Below, piece by piece: positions 59,338 through 64,000 of a DNA stretch of 64,000 nt. The stretch is from NCBI RefSeq assembly GCF_015999245.1, contig NZ_JAEAMR010000006.1, positions 142,758 to 206,757 of the forward strand, read 5' to 3'. Origin of the DNA: Streptomyces sp. AV19 (GTDB lineage Bacteria; Actinomycetota; Actinomycetes; Streptomycetales; Streptomycetaceae). How positions within the stretch are numbered: the first letter of the stretch is position 1; each line of letters starts with the position of its first letter. The translations under genes were made by a program, and so were the position numbers. The notes under the pieces were generated by a model. It was not told the origin of the DNA. It searched no databases and saw nothing but the letters and a program-made list of their open reading frames with translations.

Positions 59338-61521
59338 GTGCGAACCTGGGAGCCCGCCATCAAAGTCCTCCTGGTCGACAACTACGACTCCTACACCTAC
59401 AACCTGTTCCAGCTGATAGCCGCCGAATACGGCACGGAACCCGACGTCCTCACCAACGACGACCCCGCATGGGCCGGCCTCGGCCTCCGCTCCTACGACG
59501 CGGCCGTCATCTCCCCCGGCCCCGGACGCCCCGGTACGGAACGCGACTTCGGACGCTCCCGGGACGTCCTGCTCGACGGCCGCATCCCGGTGCTCGGCGT
59601 GTGCCTGGGGCACCAGGGCCTCGGGGCGGAGGCCGGGGCCGCGGTGGTGCAGGCGCCGCGGCCGCGGCACGGGCACCTCACCACCGTCACGCACACCGGC
59701 GACGCGCTTTTCGCGGGCATTCCCCGGGAGTTCACGGCGGTGCGCTACCACTCGCTGTGCCTGGACGAGCCGGTGCCGGACGAGCTGCGGGTGACCGCGC
59801 GGGCCGAGGACGGGGTGGTCATGGCCGTCGCCCACCGCGAACGGCCTTGGTGGGGCGTGCAGTTCCACCCCGAGTCGGTGGCGTCGGAGCACGGCGCGCG
59901 GCTCATGGACAACTTCCGTTCCCTGGCGCGCGCCGCGCCACGGCCCCCGAGGACGACGACGAGACGTACGGCCCCCCGCCGCACACCGCCCCAACGGACC
60001 GACGGCGCACCGCCGTTGGAGGTCAAGTACGCCGTCCTGCCCGGGGAGACCGACACCCGCGCCGCGTTCACGGCCCTGTACCGTGACAGCGACCCGGTCT
60101 TCTGGCTGGACAGCGCCCATGTCGAGGAGGGCCTCTCCCGATTCTCCTTCCTCGGCGACGCCTCGGGTCCGCTCGGCGAACTGCTGACCTACCGGGCCGG
60201 CGAGGGGCGGGTGACCGTCCGGCACGGCAGCGGGGTCACCACCACTTGTCCCGGCAGCGTCTTCGACGTGCTGGAGGAGCGGCTGCGCGTCCGGTCCGTC
60301 GCCCCGCCGCACGGCCTGCCCTTCGACTTCGCCGGGGGCTACGTCGGCTACTTCGGCTACGAGCTGCGGGCCGACTGCGGTTCCCCGCACGGCCACCGGG
60401 CCCCCGCGCCGGACGCGCAGTGGCTGTTCTGCGACCGCTTCCTGGCCGTCGACCACCAGGAACGGCGCACCTACCTGGTGGCGCTGTGCCGTCCGGAGGA
60501 GCCGGGCGAGCCGCAGTCGGCGGAGGACTGGCTGGAGACGACCGCGCGGGCGGTGCGCGAACTGCCGCACGCCCGGCGCCCGTCCGCGCCCGCGCGCCCG
60601 CCCGACGTCCGGGCCGCCACCCGCCGCGCCGAATCGGCCCTGGCCCGCCCCGAGGCCACCTACCTCGCCGACATCGCCGAGTGCCAACGGCAGTTGTACG
60701 CCGGCGAGAGCTACGAGCTGTGCCTGACCAACACGGTCACCCTGCCCGCGCCGGACGACCCGGTCGCCTACTTCACCCGGCTGCGGGCGCTCAACCCGGC
60801 CCCGTACGGCGCGCTGCTGCGCTTCGGGGGGACGTGGGTGCTCAGCGCCTCCCCGGAGCGGTTCCTGCGCGTGGACCGCGAACGGACCGTGGAGAGCAAG
60901 CCGATCAAGGGCACGGCGCGGCGCAGCGACGACCCGGCCGAGGACGAGGCACTGTGCCGCTCGCTGCGGGAGGACCCCAAGACCCGTGCCGAGAACCTGA
61001 TGATCGCCGATCTGCTCCGCAACGACCTGGGCCGGGTGTGCGAGGTCGGCACGGTGGAGGTGCCGAAGTTCCTGGCGACGGAGAGCTACGCCACCGTCCA
61101 CCAGCTGGTCTCGACGGTCCGGGGCAGGCTGCGCCCGGAGGTGGGCGCGGTCGCCGGGGTGCGGGCGTGTTTCCCCGGGGGGTCGATGACGGGCGCGCCG
61201 AAGCTGCGTTCGCTGGAGATCCTGGACGGGCTGGAGGGACGGCCCCGGGGGATCTACTCGGGGGCGCTGGGATATCTGTCGGCCTCGGGCCCGGCGGACC
61301 TGAGCATCGTGATCCGCACGGCCGTCCTGCACGACGGCGTCCTGACCGCCGGGACGGGCGGTGCGATCCTGCTGGATTCCGATCCGGCCGCCGAGTACGC
61401 CGAGATCCTGCTCAAGGCCGCCGCCACCGTCCAGGCGCTGCCGGAGAAGGGCACGGCGGCGGCCGCCGGCACCGCCCCGGCGGCGGTCCGCCGCACGACC
61501 CGTCCCGTCCGCACGAGGTGA
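59338..61521 (+). CDS. pabAB: Aminodeoxychorismate synthase, fused glutaminase and synthase (PabAB)
   Basis: A 727-residue fusion. The PabA glutaminase part (about 8-195) has KVLLVDNYDSYTYNLFQLIA, the nucleophile in GVCLGHQGLG and the His/Glu in VQFHPESV. After a linker the PabB part has PYGALLRFGGTWVLSASPER, the PabB-type lysine in KPIKGTARR, LRNDLGRVCEVGTV and FPGGSMTGAPKLRSLEILD. It makes 4-amino-4-deoxychorismate, the route to p-aminobenzoate and p-aminophenylalanine. The start is uncertain: GTG 59338 has no ribosome site, while GGGAG lies six bases before an ATC at 59359, exactly where homologues begin. Fused PabAB is typical of antibiotic clusters. Confidence 0.95.
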   Translation: MRTWEPAIKVLLVDNYDSYTYNLFQLIAAEYGTEPDVLTNDDPAWAGLGLRSYDAAVISPGPGRPGTERDFGRSRDVLLDGRIPVLGVCLGHQGLGAEAGAAVVQAPRPRHGHLTTVTHTGDALFAGIPREFTAVRYHSLCLDEPVPDELRVTARAEDGVVMAVAHRERPWWGVQFHPESVASEHGARLMDNFRSLARAAPRPPRTTTRRTAPRRTPPQRTDGAPPLEVKYAVLPGETDTRAAFTALYRDSDPVFWLDSAHVEEGLSRFSFLGDASGPLGELLTYRAGEGRVTVRHGSGVTTTCPGSVFDVLEERLRVRSVAPPHGLPFDFAGGYVGYFGYELRADCGSPHGHRAPAPDAQWLFCDRFLAVDHQERRTYLVALCRPEEPGEPQSAEDWLETTARAVRELPHARRPSAPARPPDVRAATRRAESALARPEATYLADIAECQRQLYAGESYELCLTNTVTLPAPDDPVAYFTRLRALNPAPYGALLRFGGTWVLSASPERFLRVDRERTVESKPIKGTARRSDDPAEDEALCRSLREDPKTRAENLMIADLLRNDLGRVCEVGTVEVPKFLATESYATVHQLVSTVRGRLRPEVGAVAGVRACFPGGSMTGAPKLRSLEILDGLEGRPRGIYSGALGYLSASGPADLSIVIRTAVLHDGVLTAGTGGAILLDSDPAAEYAEILLKAAATVQALPEKGTAAAAGTAPAAVRRTTRPVRTR

Positions 61522-61529
61522 GGCAGCTC

Positions 61530-62264
61530 ATGAACAAGACCCAGTACGACGTGATCGGGCGGCGGTACGCGGAGATGAAGGAGAACGCGGCGTTCTGCGT
61601 CGCCGACTCCTTCACCCTCCTCGACGCGCTCCGGGCCTGCGGCGACCTGCGGGGGCGGCCGGCGCTGGACGTGGCCTGCGGACACGGGGACATCACCCGG
61701 CTGCTGGCCGGGCGGGGTGCCGCCCCGGTGATCGGGGTGGACGTCTCCGCGGAGATGGTGCGGCTGGCCCGGGCCCTGGAGCGCAAGGATCCCAGGGGGA
61801 TCCAGTACGTGGTGGCGGACGCGACCGCGCTGCCCGTGCTCGGCAGCTTCGCGGTGGCGACGGCGAGCTATCTGTTCAACTACGCGCCCACGCGGGCCGT
61901 CAAGCGCGCGATGTTCGCGGCGGTCCGGGCCAATCTGGCCCCGGACGGGACGCTGCTGGCGGTCGTCCCCAACACCGGTCTGTTCCTGGAGGAGGCCCAC
62001 GGCGCGACCGGCGCGCGGCTGGTGGAGCGCGTTCCAGGCGGGGAGGCGCCGCTGATGCGCATGGAGTTCCTGTCGGATCCGCCGATGCCGTTCGCGTACT
62101 ACGAGTGGCAGCGCTCGGACTACGAACGGGCCGCGCGGGAGGCGGGGTTCGGTGAGGTGCGGTGGCGGTCGACGCGGACGCCGCCGCCCGACGAGCGCTG
62201 GGACGCCGCGTTCTGGGAGGACTACCAGCGGGCGCCCCGCAGCTCCCTCATGATCTGCCGTTAG
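61530..62264 (+). CDS. Class I SAM-dependent methyltransferase
   Basis: A 244-residue methyltransferase: NKTQYDVIGRRYAEMKENAA, motif I ALDVACGHGDITRLLA, VIGVDVSAEMVRLAR, VVADATALPVLGSFAVATAS and LAPDGTLLAVVPNTGLFLEE. GAGGTGAGG precedes the ATG, and it starts nine bases after pabAB, so it is in the same operon. Small-molecule O- or N-methylation of the chorismate-derived product is the likely job; the substrate is not readable from sequence. Confidence 0.9.
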   Translation: MNKTQYDVIGRRYAEMKENAAFCVADSFTLLDALRACGDLRGRPALDVACGHGDITRLLAGRGAAPVIGVDVSAEMVRLARALERKDPRGIQYVVADATALPVLGSFAVATASYLFNYAPTRAVKRAMFAAVRANLAPDGTLLAVVPNTGLFLEEAHGATGARLVERVPGGEAPLMRMEFLSDPPMPFAYYEWQRSDYERAAREAGFGEVRWRSTRTPPPDERWDAAFWEDYQRAPRSSLMICR

Positions 62265-62283
62265 CCGTACGGAAGCGAGGGTC

Positions 62284-64000
62284 GTGGTGGACGATGGCCG
62301 GGCGAGGACGATCGCCGTGATCGGGGCCGGCCCGCGCGGGCTGTCGGTCGTCGAGCGGCTGACGGCGAACGCCGGGGCGTCCGGCCGGCGGGCCGTCGTC
62401 CACGTCGTCGATCCTTATCTGGGCACCGGCGGGCGGGTGTGGCGCAGCACGCAGCCGCAGGAGCTGCTGATGAACACGGTGGCGGCGCAGGTGACGATGT
62501 TCACCGATCCGAGCGTCAACTGCGAGGGCCCGATCCGGCCGGGGCCGAGCCTGTACGACTGGGCCAAGCGCGTGGTGCCGGACGGGCCGCGGGGCGCGGT
62601 GCCGGGCTGGGTGCGGGCGGAGGCGGCGGAGCTGGGCCCGGGGTCGTATCCGTCGCGGGCGTTCTGCGGCCGCTATCTGACGTGGGTGCTCGACCTGTTG
62701 GTGCGCACGGCGCCGCGGAACGTGACGATCCGGCTGCACCGGCACCGGGCGGTGCGGCTGACGGAGGCGGAGGGCGCCGCGCAGGTCGTGACGCTGGACA
62801 CGGGGGCGCGGCTGCTGGCGGACTGCGTGGTCCTGGCGCAGGGGCACCTGGACATGCCGGCGGCCGGGGGTCCGGAGGAGGCGGTGCTGCTGGAGCACGC
62901 GGGGCGGCACGGGTTCGGCTATCTGCCGCCGGCCAGTCCGGCCGAGGCGGACCTGGGGGCGGTGGTGGCCGGCGAGCGGGTGGCGCTGCGCGGGCTGGGG
63001 CTCAACTTCTTCGACTATCTGGCCCTGTTGACGGTGGGCCGGGGCGGTTCGTTCCACCGGGCGGGCGGGCGGCTGCGCTACCGGCCGTCGGGCGGGGAGC
63101 CCCGGTTGTTCGCGGGGTCGCGGCGCGGGGTGCCGTACCACGCGCGCGGCGAGAACCAGAAGGGGGCGTTCGGCCGGCACCGGCCGGTGGTGCTGACGCA
63201 GGAGCGGATCGCGGCGCTGCGGCGCCGGCGGCGGGAGGGGGAGCAGATCCAGTTCAGCCGGGACGTGTGGCCGCTGATCGACCGGGAGGTGACCGCCGTC
63301 TACTTCTCGACGCTGCTGGCCCAGCGGGCCCGGCGGGCCGAGCGGGAGGCGTTTCTGAAGGAGTACGTGCGGCAGCCGTTCGGCACGCCGGTGGACGAGC
63401 GGGTGCTGGAGCGGTTCGGGATCGTGCGGGACGACGCGTGGGACTGGGAGCGGGTCTGCCGGCCGTACGGGGACCGGGAGTTCGCGGGGCCCGCGGCCTA
63501 CCAGGACTGGCTGCTGGGCTATCTGCGCGAGGACCTGGCCGAGGCGCGCCGGGGCAATGTGGACGGTCCGCTGAAGGCCGCCCTGGACGTGCTGCGGGAC
63601 CTGCGCAACGAGGTGCGGCTGGCGGTGGACCACGCGGGGATCACCGGGGAGTCGTACCGCAACGAGCTGCAGACCTGGTTCACGCCGCTGAACGCGTTCC
63701 TGTCGATCGGTCCGCCACCGAGCCGGATCGAGGAGCTGATCGCGCTGGTCGAGGCGGGCACGGTGGAGATGGTGGGGCCGGGGATGCGGGTGGTGCCGGT
63801 GCGGGAGGGGTTCGAGGTGAGTTCCGCGGCGGTCCCCGGCTCGGGGCGGCGGGTGACGACGCTGGTGGAGGCGCGGCTGCCGGAGGTGGACGTGCGCAGC
63901 ACGACCGATCCCCTGGTGCGGGACCTGCGGGCGCGGGGGGCGTGCCGGCCGTATCTGATCCCGACCGGCCGGGACGGGCACGTGGAGACGGGGGGCCTGA
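62284..64000 (+). CDS. FAD/NAD(P)-binding protein, 3' truncated
   Basis: The frame is open to the window end, giving at least 572 residues. The N-terminus has TIAVIGAGPRGLSVVERLTA, an FAD-binding GxGxxG, then VVHVVDPYLGTGGRVWRS and QPQELLMNTVAAQVTMFTDP. It matches FAD/NAD(P)-binding proteins of the NAD_binding_9 group (SidA/lysine N-monooxygenase relatives) often found in natural product clusters. GTG 62284 follows GAGGG. It follows the methyltransferase by 19 bases and continues the operon. Reaction unknown. Confidence 0.88.
   Translation, partial: MVDDGRARTIAVIGAGPRGLSVVERLTANAGASGRRAVVHVVDPYLGTGGRVWRSTQPQELLMNTVAAQVTMFTDPSVNCEGPIRPGPSLYDWAKRVVPDGPRGAVPGWVRAEAAELGPGSYPSRAFCGRYLTWVLDLLVRTAPRNVTIRLHRHRAVRLTEAEGAAQVVTLDTGARLLADCVVLAQGHLDMPAAGGPEEAVLLEHAGRHGFGYLPPASPAEADLGAVVAGERVALRGLGLNFFDYLALLTVGRGGSFHRAGGRLRYRPSGGEPRLFAGSRRGVPYHARGENQKGAFGRHRPVVLTQERIAALRRRRREGEQIQFSRDVWPLIDREVTAVYFSTLLAQRARRAEREAFLKEYVRQPFGTPVDERVLERFGIVRDDAWDWERVCRPYGDREFAGPAAYQDWLLGYLREDLAEARRGNVDGPLKAALDVLRDLRNEVRLAVDHAGITGESYRNELQTWFTPLNAFLSIGPPPSRIEELIALVEAGTVEMVGPGMRVVPVREGFEVSSAAVPGSGRRVTTLVEARLPEVDVRSTTDPLVRDLRARGACRPYLIPTGRDGHVETGGL

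Noticed and set aside
59218-59370. A tRNA-like or selenocysteine tRNA-like element, or a cobalamin riboswitch, upstream of pabAB (GGTGCGAACC, GCTTTTGAAGC)
   Set aside because: The T-loop-like string does not form a proper T-stem on either strand, no acceptor stem pairs, and the cobalamin box consensus is not met. Only local hairpins remain.

Overview
High-GC actinobacterial chromosome, almost certainly Streptomyces. GC-rich codon use, GTG/TTG starts, SpcZ-like and DUF6355 proteins, a DmdR/IdeR-type iron box, an ECF sigma with a CU044_5270-type partner, and a secreted Streptomyces/Streptoverticillium-type transglutaminase all fit. No rRNA, tRNA, CRISPR array, integrase or complete insertion sequence was recognised.

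Layout. 1-5.3 kb: tail of a selenium-binding protein gene, a divergent MarR/SDR pair around a perfect palindrome, a frameshifted amidohydrolase pseudogene, a membrane protein and a methyltransferase. 5.5-12.8 kb: ECF sigma factor operon, lutABC lactate oxidation operon with a divergent, apparently leaderless GntR regulator, and an MHS-type transporter. 12.8-17.5 kb: a decayed stretch, a secreted beta/gamma-crystallin (killer-toxin-like) protein, and a two-gene Trypco2 + membrane-anchored trypsin-like protease unit carrying an in-frame pentapeptide tandem repeat. 17.5-25.6 kb: a compact, apparently undescribed nonribosomal peptide locus. It holds a single-module C-A-T-TE synthetase, a GSCFA-domain protein, an SGNH-type protein and a TauD-like dioxygenase, closed by a strong terminator and flanked by DUF6355 and SpcZ-like genes.

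26-35 kb: GH15 glucoamylase/trehalase-type enzyme, an iron-box-controlled siderophore ABC importer with a double-length permease, a DUF5710/HNH-like protein, and an arsR-acr3-arsC operon. 35.4-40 kb: a secreted unknown protein, the transglutaminase zymogen and a GH63-type glycosidase. 40-41.3 kb: a decayed DUF5655/NucS-like nuclease gene. 41.3-50.8 kb: housekeeping and envelope genes (6-phosphogluconate dehydrogenase, MalY-type aminotransferase, L25/Ctc, XRE regulator divergent from methionine aminopeptidase, Mut7-C RNase, DUF6542-LCP-lytic transglycosylase, TerD-like, glutathione peroxidase).

50.8-57.6 kb: a G/C homopolymer tract that looks like an assembly or sequencing fault and truncates a deaminase gene, then cynS / carbonic anhydrase / cynR, a large PAS-GAF-SpoIIE-HATPase sensor phosphatase, a methyltransferase and a five-repeat FG-GAP secreted protein. 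57.9-64 kb: an F420-type (LLM) oxidoreductase, an ArsR-like regulator, then a fused aminodeoxychorismate synthase (PabAB), a methyltransferase and a FAD/NAD(P)-binding protein running off the window. These last three look like the edge of a chorismate-derived natural product cluster.

The best leads for undescribed biology are the 17.5-24.2 kb NRPS/GSCFA/SGNH/TauD locus and the 14.3-16.9 kb Trypco2/protease unit.
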